Assembly: GCF_000482325.1 (NCBI RefSeq)
Contig: NZ_AXVA01000022.1
Span: 62,001 to 126,000, forward strand
Length of the DNA stretch: 64,000 bases
Reading direction: 5' to 3'
Source: Bacillus sp. UNC438CL73TsuS30
GTDB lineage: Bacteria; Bacillota; Bacilli; Bacillales; Cytobacillaceae
Positions 44,043 to 53,984 of the stretch are shown in pieces. Numbering within the stretch: the stretch's first letter is position 1; each line of letters opens with the position of its first letter. Both the position numbers and the translations under genes were made by a program. Below the pieces are notes generated by a model that saw nothing but the letters and a program-made list of their open reading frames with translations, did no database searches and had not been told where the DNA came from.

Positions 44043-44762
44043 TTACTTTGTGTGCAAACCACACTCGGTTTTCCCGCTTCCGGACCATCTTCCTGCACGG
44101 GAATCTCCATCTGCTGTAACCGGTTGTGTACAAGGGAAACATCCAATACTTGGATAGTTTTGATCATGTAATTGATTATACGGAAGATCTTTTTCACGGA
44201 TGTACGCCCAAACCTCATCCCACGTCCAGTGAATGAGCGGGCAGATTTTAATATTTTCAAATTTTTCATCCTTATTAAGGAATTGTGTATCCTTGCGCGT
44301 TGGAGATTGTTCCCGGCGAAGTCCCGAGATCCAAGCTTCTTTCGTCGTTAAGGTCTCTCTTAATGGAATCACTTTTCTAATTTGGCAGCAAAGATTCGGG
44401 TCTTTCTTCCATAACGCCGACCCATACTGCTCTCTTTGTTCATCTAAATTCAAGGCTGGCTGCTTCCGCTCTATTCTAAGCGAAGGAAAGCGGGCTTCAA
44501 TTTTATCAATGACATCGTAGGTTTCCGGAAAATGCAGGCCTGTATCTAAAAAAACAATATGGGCATCCGGTTTTACCTGCTGAATCAGGTCAATTAACAC
44601 AATTGCTTCTGCACCGAAGCTTGAGGCGTAGACGATTTTGTCTTCAGAATAATTTTGGTAAGCCCATTCTAAGACAGCACGGGCACCCTTTGTTTCATCC
44701 TCTGTTTGAAAGTTGCCTGAGATCTGATTCCAGTTTTCATAGGTCACAGCTCTTGTCATCTT
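44043..44762 (-). CDS. cysH: APS/PAPS reductase
   Basis: A 239-residue reductase producing sulfite. Substrate-binding [13 protein letters not shown], the Fe-S cysteines in LCCQIRK and GCFPC, and the C-terminal ECGLH redox Cys are all present. The CC...CxxC set means a 4Fe-4S cluster, as in APS-capable reductases. AAAGGAG lies ten bases before the ATG at 44762. The gene is separated from the S-box by yezD and a second terminator. Confidence 0.93.
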   Translation of the reverse strand, partial: KMTRAVTYENWNQISGNFQTEDETKGARAVLEWAYQNYSEDKIVYASSFGAEAIVLIDLIQQVKPDAHIVFLDTGLHFPETYDVIDKIEARFPSLRIERKQPALNLDEQREQYGSALWKKDPNLCCQIRKVIPLRETLTTKEAWISGLRREQSPTRKDTQFLNKDEKFENIKICPLIHWTWDEVWAYIREKDLPYNQLHDQNYPSIGCFPCTQPVTADGDSRAGRWSGSGKTECGLHTK

Positions 44763-44818
44763 GGAAAAACTCCTTTCTTTAAAAAACAATACTCACTTTG
44801 GCTCCGTCTTTTCTTTTC

Positions 44819-44858
44819 AAAAAAGGCAGTCTGCCACCGGTTAAAGTGAAGACTGCCT
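44819..44858 (-). terminator. Intrinsic terminator between yezD and cysH
   Basis: AGGCAGTCT and AGACTGCCT form a 9-bp stem with T6 on the minus strand. Unless read through, it would separate yezD from cysH. Confidence 0.8.
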
Positions 44859-44871
44859 CTAGTTTTTCTAG

Positions 44872-45027
44872 TCAGCGTTTCTTATTGGTTTGTAGACGAA
44901 CCTTTTCGTTTTTCTCTATTTGCACTACTTTTCCATCCTGGACAACAAGTGTGATTGATCCGAAATTCAATGTTTCAAGCATTTTCTCAAGATGTGAAGT
45001 AATTTCTTCCCACTCAGATGGTTTCAG
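44872..45027 (-). CDS. yezD: YezD/DUF2292 small protein with a non-ATG start
   Basis: The frame gives LKPSEWEEITSHLEKMLETL, then NFGSITLVVQDGKVVQIEK and a basic end LQTNKKR. GSxTLVVQDGKVVQIE is the YezD (DUF2292) core, a small family seen beside sulfur-assimilation genes. No ATG, GTG or TTG lies before the conserved part; CTG at 45027 is the best start, with AAAGG upstream. A stop lies four codons before it. It sits directly downstream of the S-box terminator, so it is the first gene of the SAM-controlled transcript. Function is unknown. Confidence 0.75.
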   Translation of the reverse strand: MKPSEWEEITSHLEKMLETLNFGSITLVVQDGKVVQIEKNEKVRLQTNKKR

Positions 45028-45044
45028 CTGATTCGCCGCCTTTC

Positions 45045-45076
45045 AAAAAACGCCCTCCCCATTTGGAAAAGGCGTT
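45045..45076 (-). terminator. S-box-controlled terminator
   Basis: AACGCC and GGCGTT stem with T6 on the minus strand, immediately downstream of the SAM-I aptamer. Confidence 0.85.
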
Positions 45077-45092
45077 CGTACTTCAATGTAAC

Positions 45093-45193
45093 ACCTTATC
45101 TTTCAAAATGGATTCCATTTTGCAGGAATTGGCACCTTTCTTTGTAGGTTGCCGGGCTTCAACGGGCCAGTCCCTCAGCCGCTCTAGATAAGC
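45093..45193 (-). promoter_or_regulatory. SAM-I riboswitch (S box)
   Basis: The minus strand has CTTATCTAGAGCGGCTGAGGGA, then GGCCCGTTGAAGCCCGGCAACC, then AGGTGCCAATTCCTGC, and closes with GATAAG. These are the conserved S-box segments, in order. It would terminate transcription of yezD-cysH-cysP-sat-cysC-sumT-sirB when SAM is high. Confidence 0.93.
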
Positions 45194-45230
45194 GATTTAT
45201 TTAATTTATATTTTATATCCTACCATACCT

Positions 45231-45244
45231 ATAGGATTTGTCAA
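45231..45244 (-). promoter_or_regulatory. -35 region and putative CymR-type site of the S-box transcript
   Basis: On the plus strand ATAGGATTTGTCAA; its complement supplies the -35 TTGACA. Nearly the same 14 bases (ATAGGAATTGTCAA) occur on the minus strand upstream of cysJ. The ATAGGAATT type half site is what CymR operators contain. Confidence 0.5.
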
Positions 45245-45318
45245 TAATCTGTTTAAAAAATTCCCAAAATTCTGTTTGGCAATCTTTGAGATTACGATTC
45301 TAATTGATTCTGTTTCGA

Positions 45319-47040
45319 TCAATCGTGGAAATTCGTCCCGTCCGTTGTAGCTTTGATAATTTCCGCACGGATGACAAAGTCCCCAAAATGCTCTCCATCG
45401 TGACGCTCTTTCGCATAACGGGAAAGAAGCATACGAAGCTCACTAAGAATTTCCGCTTCGCCAATGTTTTCACGATACATTTTGTTTAGACGGCTGCCAT
45501 CAAAAGCAGCACCAAGATACAAATTATATTTACCGACGGCTTTTCCGATTAAGGCTATTTCAGCAAGCGCCGGTCTAGCACATCCATTCGGACAGCCCGT
45601 CATGCGGATCGTAATTTCATCGTCGTGAAGGCCGTTTTCATCGACAATCTCTTCGATTTTATCAATTAGTTCCGGTAAGTAGCGCTCACTTTCCGCCATT
45701 GCCAAACCGCAAGTAGGAAGGGCCACACATGCCATGGAATTACGGCGAAGCGCTGATTGATTATGGCCATCAGTTAAGCCGTATTGATCCATTAGCTCGG
45801 AAATCTTTTTCTTATTCTGGCTGGATACATTGGCAATCACTAAGTTTTGATTTGGTGTCAAACGGAAATCTCCGGTATGAACTTTTGCGATTTCCTGTAG
45901 GCCAGTTTTTAACTTGTAATCAGGGAAGTCTGCCACACGGCCATTTTGGACAAACAGGGTGAAATGCCAATTGCCGCCAACACCCTCTACCCATCCATAA
46001 CGGTCGCCATTATGATCAAAATGGTAGTGTTTTGCTTCATCCAGCTTCCAGCCAAGGCGGTTTTCCAATTCTTCTTTAACCGTTTCTAACCCAAGGCGGT
46101 CCACTGTGTATTTGAAACGGGCATTTTTACGGACGGAGCGGTTACCGTAATCACGCTGAATCGTGATCGTTTTTTCCGCAAGCTCGACAATTTTATCTGG
46201 TGTCACGAAGCCAATCACTTTCGCTACCTGTGGATAGGTTGCTTTGTCACCGTGCGAACTGCCCATACCTCCGCCGATTGCCACGTTAAAACCAACTAGT
46301 TTATCGTCTTCGACAATTGCTATTAAACCAAGGTCCTGTGAAAAAACATCAATATCATTCGACGGTGGAACCGCAATACCGATTTTAAACTTTCGAGGTA
46401 AATACGTTAGTCCGTATAACGGTTCAACTTCTTCGTCCACTTCCGGTGTGCCGGCCACTCTTTCTTCATCCAACCAGATTTCATGATATGCTCGTGTACG
46501 TGGCAATAAATAATCACTCAAATATTTAGCCCATTCATACACTTCCGCATGAATATCTGATTGATATGGATTTGGATTACACATTACGTTCCTGTTTACG
46601 TCGCCGCATGCTGCAAGAGTGGTTAACAGGGATTTATGAATTTCTTGAATCGTGTTTTTCATGTTCCATTTTAAGATTCCATGGAATTGAAAGGATTGTC
46701 TTGTTGTCAGTTTGATCGTTCCATTGGCATTTTTATCAGCAAGTCCGTCTAAAACAAGCCATTGTTCAGGCGTTACCACTCCACCCGGAGCACGAACGCG
46801 CAGCATGAATTGATATGCTGGTTCTAACTTTTGTTTCTGACGCTCATTTCGAAGGTCACGATCATCCTGCAAATAACTACCATGATGTTTCATCAGACGG
46901 TTATCATCATCGGGAATACCAGCGCTAATTCGATCAAGCATTACTTCTTTCAGCGTGCCGCGCAGATAGTCACTTTCAACTTTAATTCGCTCAACATCGC
47001 TTGGTTTACCGTCCGGCGCTTTTAAAACTTGATTTACCAT
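45319..47040 (-). CDS. cysI: Assimilatory sulfite reductase, hemoprotein subunit
   Basis: A 573-residue siroheme/4Fe-4S protein reducing sulfite to sulfide with electrons from CysJ. The cluster cysteines lie in VALPTCGLA and in GCPNGCARP, and there are two ferredoxin-like halves. GAGGAG lies before the ATG. It follows cysJ by 17 bases. Siroheme comes from SumT and SirB encoded downstream. Confidence 0.93.
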   Translation of the reverse strand: MVNQVLKAPDGKPSDVERIKVESDYLRGTLKEVMLDRISAGIPDDDNRLMKHHGSYLQDDRDLRNERQKQKLEPAYQFMLRVRAPGGVVTPEQWLVLDGLADKNANGTIKLTTRQSFQFHGILKWNMKNTIQEIHKSLLTTLAACGDVNRNVMCNPNPYQSDIHAEVYEWAKYLSDYLLPRTRAYHEIWLDEERVAGTPEVDEEVEPLYGLTYLPRKFKIGIAVPPSNDIDVFSQDLGLIAIVEDDKLVGFNVAIGGGMGSSHGDKATYPQVAKVIGFVTPDKIVELAEKTITIQRDYGNRSVRKNARFKYTVDRLGLETVKEELENRLGWKLDEAKHYHFDHNGDRYGWVEGVGGNWHFTLFVQNGRVADFPDYKLKTGLQEIAKVHTGDFRLTPNQNLVIANVSSQNKKKISELMDQYGLTDGHNQSALRRNSMACVALPTCGLAMAESERYLPELIDKIEEIVDENGLHDDEITIRMTGCPNGCARPALAEIALIGKAVGKYNLYLGAAFDGSRLNKMYRENIGEAEILSELRMLLSRYAKERHDGEHFGDFVIRAEIIKATTDGTNFHD

Positions 47041-47057
47041 TTTTAAAAAAACTCCTC

Positions 47058-48860
47058 TCAGTATACATCACGCTGATAACGTTTTTGTTGCTGCATTTCA
47101 GCCAGATATTCTTCTGCTTTTTCACGGCTAAAGCCGCCTTCTTTTGCGATAATTTCAATGAAGGTATTATGGACGTCATGTGCCATATGTTTTTCATCTC
47201 CGCAGATGTATACAACTGCACCCTCTTCAAGCCATTTATATAGCTCTTTGCTTTGCTCAAGCATTCTGTGTTGTACATATACTTTTTCTTCCGTATCCCT
47301 CGAAAAAGCAACATCCAGCTTTGTCAGTGCCCCATTTTTCAGCCATTTTTGCATTTCTGTCTGATATAGGAAATCGGTCACGAAATGCTGGTCACCGAAG
47401 AACAGCCATGATTTTCCTTCTGCACCGGTTTCTTCACGTTCTTGAATAAAGGAACGGAACGGCGCCACACCTGTACCTGGTCCAACCATGATGATTGGTG
47501 TTTCAGGATTTTTAGGAAGTTTAAAGTTTTCATTTTGTTGAACGAAAACAGACACATGATCCCCTGGCTCCAAACGCTCTGCTACATACGTGGAGGCTAC
47601 GCCTTTTCTTTCCCGGCCATTTGCCTCATAACGGACCGCGCCGATTGTCAAATGTACTTCATCAGGATTGGCAGCTAAACTGCTCGCAATTGAATAAAGA
47701 CGAACCGGAATTTTACGAAGAATCGAAACAAACTCCTGAGCAGAATCACCCCACGGGCCAAAATCACGAACCAAGTCTAATATGTCACGTCCATTGATGT
47801 ACTCTTTTAATTTTTCTTCATTTCCTTGAGCAACGAGCTCTTTTAATCCCTCATTTGTGGAGAGCGGTGCAATTTTTTCAAGAAGCGGCTTTGTTAATGT
47901 CGTAATCTCATAGTATGATTGGAGCGCTTCCTGAAGAGTGCGAACATCGCCTTGTTTTACTGTTATTTGGTCTTCTTTGGACCATTTTAATTCATTTAGA
48001 AGCTGCTCAACTAAAGCCGGATCATTTTCAGGATATACGCCTAAACTGTCTCCCGGCTCAAACGTAAGACCAGACCCTTCAAGTGAAAGTTCAAGGTGAT
48101 GCGTTTCTTTATTCGATCCCCGACCGTTCAGATTGATGTTATCAAGCACTTCCGCTTTAAACGGATTCGTTCTTGAGTATACGGATTCAGCCGTTTCCAG
48201 AGCCGCTGCAGCAGGTACCTCAGCAGCGCTTCCTTGAGCATCCTTTAGGCTGCTAAGAACGCCTTCCAGCCATTCTGCAGCTGGTTCATCAAAATCGACA
48301 TCACAGTCAAATCGCGGATATAGCCTTGTTCCACCGAGTTCCTCGAGGCGGTCATCAAATTGTTTACCTGTCTGACAGAAAAACTCATAAGAGCTGTCCC
48401 CTAAAGCTAATACGGAAAATTGTAAGCCTTCTAGCTTTGGTGCCCGCTTGCTGTGAAGAAACTCATGGAAGGTCATCGCATTATCAGGTGGATCTCCTTC
48501 CCCGTGTGTGCTCACAACAATCAGCAAGTTTTGGACTTTCTTTAAATTGTTGGGTTTGTAATCACTCATGGAAGAAAGTGTGACAAGATAACCGTTTCCT
48601 TCCAATGTTTTGGCTGCTTTATTCGCAAGCCCTTTCGCATTTCCTGATTGTGAACCGTAAAGGATGGTTACGTCTTTGGAAACGGCCTGACCAGCATTTT
48701 GTGAAGCTGCCGGTGCAGCTGCTTGCGCCCCCGAAAACTGGGAAGCAGCTAGATATCCGCTTAACCAAAGCTTTTGTTGGTCTGTCAATGTTGGCAGAAT
48801 GCGGTTTAGGAGCTCTGCCTGCTCCTGACTAAACGGACTGTTTAATACCTGAAGTTGCAA
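47058..48860 (-). CDS. cysJ: Assimilatory sulfite reductase, flavoprotein subunit
   Basis: A 600-residue diflavin reductase. A flavodoxin domain (about 65-205, with [13 protein letters not shown]) is followed by an FAD-binding part ([15 protein letters not shown]) and an NADPH domain ([12 protein letters not shown]), ending with the CYS/P450-reductase tail RYQRDVY. The start is taken at TTG 48860, giving [10 protein letters not shown] like other Bacillus CysJ; GTG 48869 and ATG 48863 are closer to the GAGGTGG site. Confidence 0.93.
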   Translation of the reverse strand: MQLQVLNSPFSQEQAELLNRILPTLTDQQKLWLSGYLAASQFSGAQAAAPAASQNAGQAVSKDVTILYGSQSGNAKGLANKAAKTLEGNGYLVTLSSMSDYKPNNLKKVQNLLIVVSTHGEGDPPDNAMTFHEFLHSKRAPKLEGLQFSVLALGDSSYEFFCQTGKQFDDRLEELGGTRLYPRFDCDVDFDEPAAEWLEGVLSSLKDAQGSAAEVPAAAALETAESVYSRTNPFKAEVLDNINLNGRGSNKETHHLELSLEGSGLTFEPGDSLGVYPENDPALVEQLLNELKWSKEDQITVKQGDVRTLQEALQSYYEITTLTKPLLEKIAPLSTNEGLKELVAQGNEEKLKEYINGRDILDLVRDFGPWGDSAQEFVSILRKIPVRLYSIASSLAANPDEVHLTIGAVRYEANGRERKGVASTYVAERLEPGDHVSVFVQQNENFKLPKNPETPIIMVGPGTGVAPFRSFIQEREETGAEGKSWLFFGDQHFVTDFLYQTEMQKWLKNGALTKLDVAFSRDTEEKVYVQHRMLEQSKELYKWLEEGAVVYICGDEKHMAHDVHNTFIEIIAKEGGFSREKAEEYLAEMQQQKRYQRDVY

Positions 48861-48968
48861 CATATCCACCTCACTAAGGAATTAAAATTCAAAAACCCCG
48901 CTTCAAAAATCACGGGACAAGAATTTTTTTACTTTTCAGTCTCTCTAATAGATTAATAATATAATAAT

Positions 48969-48982
48969 TTGACAATTCCTAT
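48969..48982 (-). promoter_or_regulatory. Putative CymR-type site upstream of cysJ
   Basis: Minus strand ATAGGAATTGTCAA, 13 of 14 bases identical to the site at the S-box promoter (there on the plus strand). It sits about 110 bases before cysJ, in the expected promoter zone. Confidence 0.5.
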
Positions 48983-49016
48983 AAGTCAAGTCGGTTTTAA
49001 AAATAATTTTAATTTA

Positions 49017-49061
49017 TCGACAAAATTCGGGTGGTGCCTGTCACCACCCGAATTTTGTCGA
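49017..49061. repeat. Palindromic repeat, copy 7
   Basis: A perfect 20-bp inverted repeat. The core is GGTGCCTGTCACC, so it is inserted in the opposite orientation to copies 1, 2, 5 and 8. Apart from this and the cysJ promoter, the gap 48861-49276 holds nothing recognisable. Confidence 0.95.
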
Positions 49062-49276
49062 ATCACCACCACTCTGACACTTTGTATGAATTTTACTATG
49101 TTTTCTTTATCGTTTTGTACATTTAGAATTATCTGATACTTTTGGTACCATTGGTTTATGGAAGGGAGGGCAGCTGACCAGGCTTAATTGGATCTAAGCT
49201 GTAACAAACAATGAAAGACTTAATACCTTTTTGATACAATGAAATAGCATTGTTAGTTGATAAAGGGGTGTCCATC

Positions 49277-50788
49277 TTGTTTAGCAGTTTACACGAACTA
49301 GCGCAATTTACCGTTTTTCATTATTTCGTTGAAATATCAAAAATAAAAAGGCGGTCTGGTCAGGAAAGAGAAATAAGTGATTTTTTGATTCATTTTGCAA
49401 ATGATCATCAGTTAGAAATCATCCAAGATCAGGCTTTAAATATCATTATTAAAAAACCTGCTTCACCGGGGTACGAACACGCCCCCACTGTCATTATTCA
49501 AGGGCCAATGGACATGATTGAGGATAAAAGTGATGCCGAACATGACTTTGTGAAGGACCCTCTCCAATTAAGAATTGAAGGAGATATGCTCTATGCAACA
49601 GATACGACCTTAGGCGCCAATAGCGGGATTGCTCTCGCCTACTCTCTTGCATTATTGAGCTCTAATCGGATTCCTCATCCAAAGCTAGAAGTGGTCCTTA
49701 CGACAGAAGGCAGATTGACAATGAAAGGTGCCCGTGAATTAGACACCTCCCTTCTAAGCGGAACCATCTTAATCAATTTAGATTCAGACGAATCGGGAAA
49801 ACTATTGGTCAGTGGTGCTGGCGGGATTGCCAACACATTTAACCTCCCTATTTTTTGGGAGGATGCAGCGAAGAATAAAACTCTCTGCCGCATTCATATT
49901 AGCGGATTAAAAGGCGGTCACTCGGGTCTTTGTATCAATCAAGGACGAGGGAATTCCATCAAACTTTTAGGGCGGATTTTACAGAGATTATCCGCGAAAA
50001 TGGAGTTTAGCCTGACAGCGTTGGCCGGCGGAACAAAAGACACTTCTATTCCCCGAGAGGCCGAAGCTCTCGTTCTAATTAATCCCGAAGAAGTGGGTCA
50101 GTTAGAGACAGAGGTAGCCCAATGGAACCAGGTCTTTAAGAATGAATTAAGGCACTCCGATGGACAAGTACTTGCACACGTTACAAAGAAAGATGAAGTT
50201 TGCCAGAGAGTATTTTCAAAAGAAACAACGGAAAAAGTAATTGCTGCATTGCTCTTATTACCCAGCGGTGTAGAAAATATGAGCTTGGATTTCCCTGGTA
50301 TGGTAGAAAGCTCCGCTAGCTTGGGTGTGGTAACAACACATGAAACAGACATTACTTTCGAAAGTTTCATTCGAAGCACTGAAAAAAGTTTAAAAGACAA
50401 GATGATGAATGAAATGAAAACCCTTGCAAGTGTTCTTGGTTGTGAAGTGGCATTTGGCTATGATTATCCAGAATGGCCATATAACCCAAATTCGAAAATC
50501 AGATTACTTTTTGAGATGGTATATAAAGAAAAATACGGAGAAAAGATTGAATCCATTGCAATACATGCCGGGATTGAATGTGGTCTACTTTTAGAAAAGA
50601 TGGACTTAGATGCTATATCAATTGGACCTAATGTTTATAACAGTCATACACCAAATGAACATTTAAGCATCTCGTCCACCTTAAAAACCTGGGAATACCT
50701 TCTTGCTGTTTTAAAAGAAATTCATGCGATTGAGCTCGTAGGCCCGCAGAGCAAGTTCAATACAAATCCGCCGTTCTGGATTGGCTAA
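49277..50788 (+). CDS. PepD-type dipeptidase paralogue with lost metal ligands
   Basis: A 503-residue protein co-linear with the PepD at 53985. Where the intact enzyme has QGHMDM, GADNG and TTEEET, this one has QGPMDM (Pro77), GANSG (Asn115) and TTEGRL (Gly145). So the ligands His, Asp and the second Glu are gone, while Asp169 (NLDSDE) and the late His (HTPNEH) remain. It is unlikely to be an active zinc peptidase. TTG 49277 follows AAAGGGG and aligns with the paralogue start. The C-terminus runs 16 residues past that of PepD and overlaps the convergent PucR gene by 78 bp. Confidence 0.75.
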   Translation: MFSSLHELAQFTVFHYFVEISKIKRRSGQEREISDFLIHFANDHQLEIIQDQALNIIIKKPASPGYEHAPTVIIQGPMDMIEDKSDAEHDFVKDPLQLRIEGDMLYATDTTLGANSGIALAYSLALLSSNRIPHPKLEVVLTTEGRLTMKGARELDTSLLSGTILINLDSDESGKLLVSGAGGIANTFNLPIFWEDAAKNKTLCRIHISGLKGGHSGLCINQGRGNSIKLLGRILQRLSAKMEFSLTALAGGTKDTSIPREAEALVLINPEEVGQLETEVAQWNQVFKNELRHSDGQVLAHVTKKDEVCQRVFSKETTEKVIAALLLLPSGVENMSLDFPGMVESSASLGVVTTHETDITFESFIRSTEKSLKDKMMNEMKTLASVLGCEVAFGYDYPEWPYNPNSKIRLLFEMVYKEKYGEKIESIAIHAGIECGLLLEKMDLDAISIGPNVYNSHTPNEHLSISSTLKTWEYLLAVLKEIHAIELVGPQSKFNTNPPFWIG

Positions 50789-52366
50789 ATCACCAAGTAG
50801 TTCTTCGAGTTTTTCGAGACGATAATACAAGGTTTGGCGGTGGATAAACAGCTCCTTGGCCGTTTTCTGCTTCGAACTATTATTATTTAAATATACCTTA
50901 AGGGTTTCAAGCAACTGGTGTCCATGCTCCTTATCGTATTGGATCACCCTTCCCAAATAATCATTGATGAATGATGGGGTTGTTCGATCATCTTTCATGT
51001 TTAATAGGATACGAAAAATCCCCATATTCTCATAAAACGGATCGGGATTTGATTCAGTTATTTTAGCGACTTCAATTACTTGCTTTGCTTCTTGAAAACC
51101 TTGGTAGGCTTGGGTGAGTAAATGAGCCGGGTTACTCATCCCAATAAAGATTTCTCGACTTTCCAGCAAATTTGCAACCGCTTGTTTTAATTGAAGTACC
51201 GCCATACCCATACGTTCCTGAATGGGCCGCATTTGTTTGCGATCAATTTGCGTTTGATAAACAAGCAAATACACGCGGTTCCCTAAAGGAAGAATAACCG
51301 TTTGAAAAAAATGGCGCTTCAACATATTTCGCGTCATAACAACCACACTTTGCTGAGTAGTTCCTAAATCATCATAAGTGGAATTCAATCTTGGGAAACC
51401 CCATTCCATAACACCACAGTAAAAACAAAAATCACGCATATCATTTGGGATAAGGCCAAGTTTTGTCCGAAAAAGCTCTTCTCCCTGGATACGGTTGTTC
51501 AAAATATCGTTTAATAGAATATTTTGTTCGTGAAAACTTCTCTCTTCAATGAATAAACGGCGTAATAAATTCTGGGCGACGGCGGTGACAGTATAGTCTA
51601 ATGATAGAGATAGGAATTCATCTACTTCCCTTTCAACCATCCATATACCAACATATGCAAGACACTGCCCCATCGCAATGACCGGTTGATAGAGTAAGAT
51701 GTTTTCCTGATTAACAGCTTTTTGCATTTGTTCGGTACTATCAATAGAACATTTCTCCATCTGTATTTTAAATAATTCTATACATTCCTTTTGAATAGTT
51801 GGATTTAACTGGGGTAGAAAGATCGGGTCACCGTCAATGGGATAGTAAATGACATTTATTGAAAGCATTTGATGAAACGTTTGCAGAATCGTGCTGATTC
51901 CTTTTGATTGTAAATTTATTTGCGTTAATTTTTTATGAAAGGTTTCTAATTCCTTTAAAGCCTTTGCATTGGAATTGATTAATAATGTGTGAATATCACT
52001 AGTAATCTCAACAAATTTAACCTTTCTAGTAAAAATAATCAGTGGAAAATCATAGCATTCCGCCATTTCGATCATTTCACTCGGGATTGATGAAAAATTC
52101 ACCCCTAACTCAATACAAAGAGCAGAAGCATTTTGCCGAATGAGCTCCCAAAGGAATGATAAACAAGAATTTAGATCGCCATTATAAAACAGACCTGTTG
52201 TAAGAATTAACTCATTTCCATCAATGAGACTTTGATTTTCATTGGTTTCAAGAATATGAATCCATTTTACTTGACGGTTCATACCGTTATACCCTGCAAT
52301 TACTTTTGCCTCGCTGAAATGGGGCCGTTTCATAATATCTTTTACAGTAAATATCCGTTCAGACAT
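50711..52366 (-). CDS. PucR-family transcriptional regulator
   Basis: A 551-residue regulator. The N-terminal PucR sensory domain (about 5-125, with ELILTTGLFYNGD) is followed by a degenerate GGDEF-like middle and a C-terminal HTH_30 (AKELFIHRQTLYYRLEKLEEL). TTGGAG precedes the ATG at 52366; the frame extends 23 codons further. It is divergent from the YfcC-PepD operon, so those genes are its likely targets. The effector may be an amino acid or peptide. Confidence 0.85.
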   Translation of the reverse strand: MSERIFTVKDIMKRPHFSEAKVIAGYNGMNRQVKWIHILETNENQSLIDGNELILTTGLFYNGDLNSCLSFLWELIRQNASALCIELGVNFSSIPSEMIEMAECYDFPLIIFTRKVKFVEITSDIHTLLINSNAKALKELETFHKKLTQINLQSKGISTILQTFHQMLSINVIYYPIDGDPIFLPQLNPTIQKECIELFKIQMEKCSIDSTEQMQKAVNQENILLYQPVIAMGQCLAYVGIWMVEREVDEFLSLSLDYTVTAVAQNLLRRLFIEERSFHEQNILLNDILNNRIQGEELFRTKLGLIPNDMRDFCFYCGVMEWGFPRLNSTYDDLGTTQQSVVVMTRNMLKRHFFQTVILPLGNRVYLLVYQTQIDRKQMRPIQERMGMAVLQLKQAVANLLESREIFIGMSNPAHLLTQAYQGFQEAKQVIEVAKITESNPDPFYENMGIFRILLNMKDDRTTPSFINDYLGRVIQYDKEHGHQLLETLKVYLNNNSSKQKTAKELFIHRQTLYYRLEKLEELLGDLANPERRICIELALRAYELNRMNFF

Positions 52367-52529
52367 AATGTTTAACTCCAATCGAAAAAACGTATAATTG
52401 ATTAGACATTTTGTATATGACCCATATTTTATCACAGTAATGGTTTATATAATAATGGTTTAATCTAATCTTCCGTCTATTTTTAACTAACAGAATATTG
52501 CGAATAACATTAATAGGAGTTGATCGGTT

Positions 52530-53960
52530 TTGGAAAAAGTCGTTTTGCTGGAACCAAATCAGGTAACCAAAAGAAAATTCAAACTGAAAATGCCACATAG
52601 TTATGTCTTTATGGGACTAATCATTCTCATAACGGCCATTTTCACCTATATCATTCCGGCAGGTGAATTTGACCGAGTTGAGGACCCTGTTACAAAAAGG
52701 TCATTAGTTGTACCAGGTTCCTACCATTCTGTTCATCAAACACCCGTTAGTTTTTTTAATATGTTTATAAGTATTCAAAAAGGAATGCTGCACGGAGCAG
52801 AAATTATCTTTTATCTTTTTTTCGCCTACGGTTTTATTTTTATTCTGACAAAAACCGGAGTATTTAATAGCGGCATAGGTGCACTTGTTCGAAAAATGAA
52901 AGGAAAAGAAAGCCTAATCATTCCCGTATTTATGCTTGTCTTTGGAGCAATGGGTGCGGGGTTTGGGATGTATGAAGAAAGTTATGGATACATTCCGATC
53001 ATGATGGGAATTACTGTTGCACTTGGGTATGATGCATTGGTTGGTGTTGCCATTGTTTACGTCAGTATTACCACAGGTTTTGCAGCAGCCGTTACCAATC
53101 CCTTTACCGTCGGCATCGCTCAAGGTATTGCTGGCATTCCGCTTTTTTCGGGTATTGCCTTTCGTGCCATTGCATTTGTTGTCTTTATGTCTATTTCCAT
53201 ATTCTTTGTCATGCGCTACGCTAAAATGGTGAAAGAAAATCCCGAAAAGAGTATTGTAAAGAATGTACAATTCCCCTTTTTATCTGGAATTGTACAAGGC
53301 GGTCTAACAGATACAAAATTCACCCTTCCACATAAGGTAAGCTTAGGTTTGTTTGTTTGTACTATTATTACCTTGGTTACCGGGACAGTGAAATTTGGCT
53401 GGTACCTTCCAGAATTATCAGGTGTATTCATCATCATGATGATTGCCATTGGTTTAGTAAACAAACTTACGCTTGCTGAAGTGGCAGATACGTTTATTGA
53501 AGCTTGCAGAAACATGGTATATGCCGCCCTCTTAATCGGAATGGCGAATGCCATCCTTGTTATTTTAGAAGACGGAAATATCATCGATACTGTAGTCCAT
53601 TACATGGCCTATCTCATTCAAGATTTATCACCTTATGCAGCATCAGCTGGAATGATCATTCTACAAACCCTGCTTAATTTTTTTGTACCATCAGGAAGTG
53701 CTGCCGCAACCATTTCTATGCCGATTATGACGCCTTTATCCGAACTCATTGGGATTAATCGTCAAATTGCTGTTCTAGCATTCTCATTTGGAGACGGATT
53801 TGCAAACATGCTTTGGCCTTCCACTGTTGTGGTCATCTGTGGAATAGCCGGCATTCCCGTCGATCGCTGGTATAAATTTTTATGGCCTCTTTTCATTACC
53901 ATCATCAGCACGGAGATCATCTTTATAATCATCGCAGTTGCAATTAATTATGGACCATAA
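52530..53960 (+). CDS. YfcC-family (DcuC/ArcD-like) transporter
   Basis: A 476-residue membrane protein with about 12 helices. YIIPAGEFDR in the first loop, GAMGAGFGMYEE and a C-terminal VPSGSAAATISMPIMTPL identify the YfcC family of putative amino-acid, peptide or C4-dicarboxylate carriers. The start is TTG after TAGGAG. It is followed 24 bases later by pepD, so import or exchange of dipeptides is a reasonable inference. Confidence 0.85.
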   Translation: MEKVVLLEPNQVTKRKFKLKMPHSYVFMGLIILITAIFTYIIPAGEFDRVEDPVTKRSLVVPGSYHSVHQTPVSFFNMFISIQKGMLHGAEIIFYLFFAYGFIFILTKTGVFNSGIGALVRKMKGKESLIIPVFMLVFGAMGAGFGMYEESYGYIPIMMGITVALGYDALVGVAIVYVSITTGFAAAVTNPFTVGIAQGIAGIPLFSGIAFRAIAFVVFMSISIFFVMRYAKMVKENPEKSIVKNVQFPFLSGIVQGGLTDTKFTLPHKVSLGLFVCTIITLVTGTVKFGWYLPELSGVFIIMMIAIGLVNKLTLAEVADTFIEACRNMVYAALLIGMANAILVILEDGNIIDTVVHYMAYLIQDLSPYAASAGMIILQTLLNFFVPSGSAAATISMPIMTPLSELIGINRQIAVLAFSFGDGFANMLWPSTVVVICGIAGIPVDRWYKFLWPLFITIISTEIIFIIIAVAINYGP

Positions 53961-53984
53961 TTTTAAAATGGAAGGATGATTACA

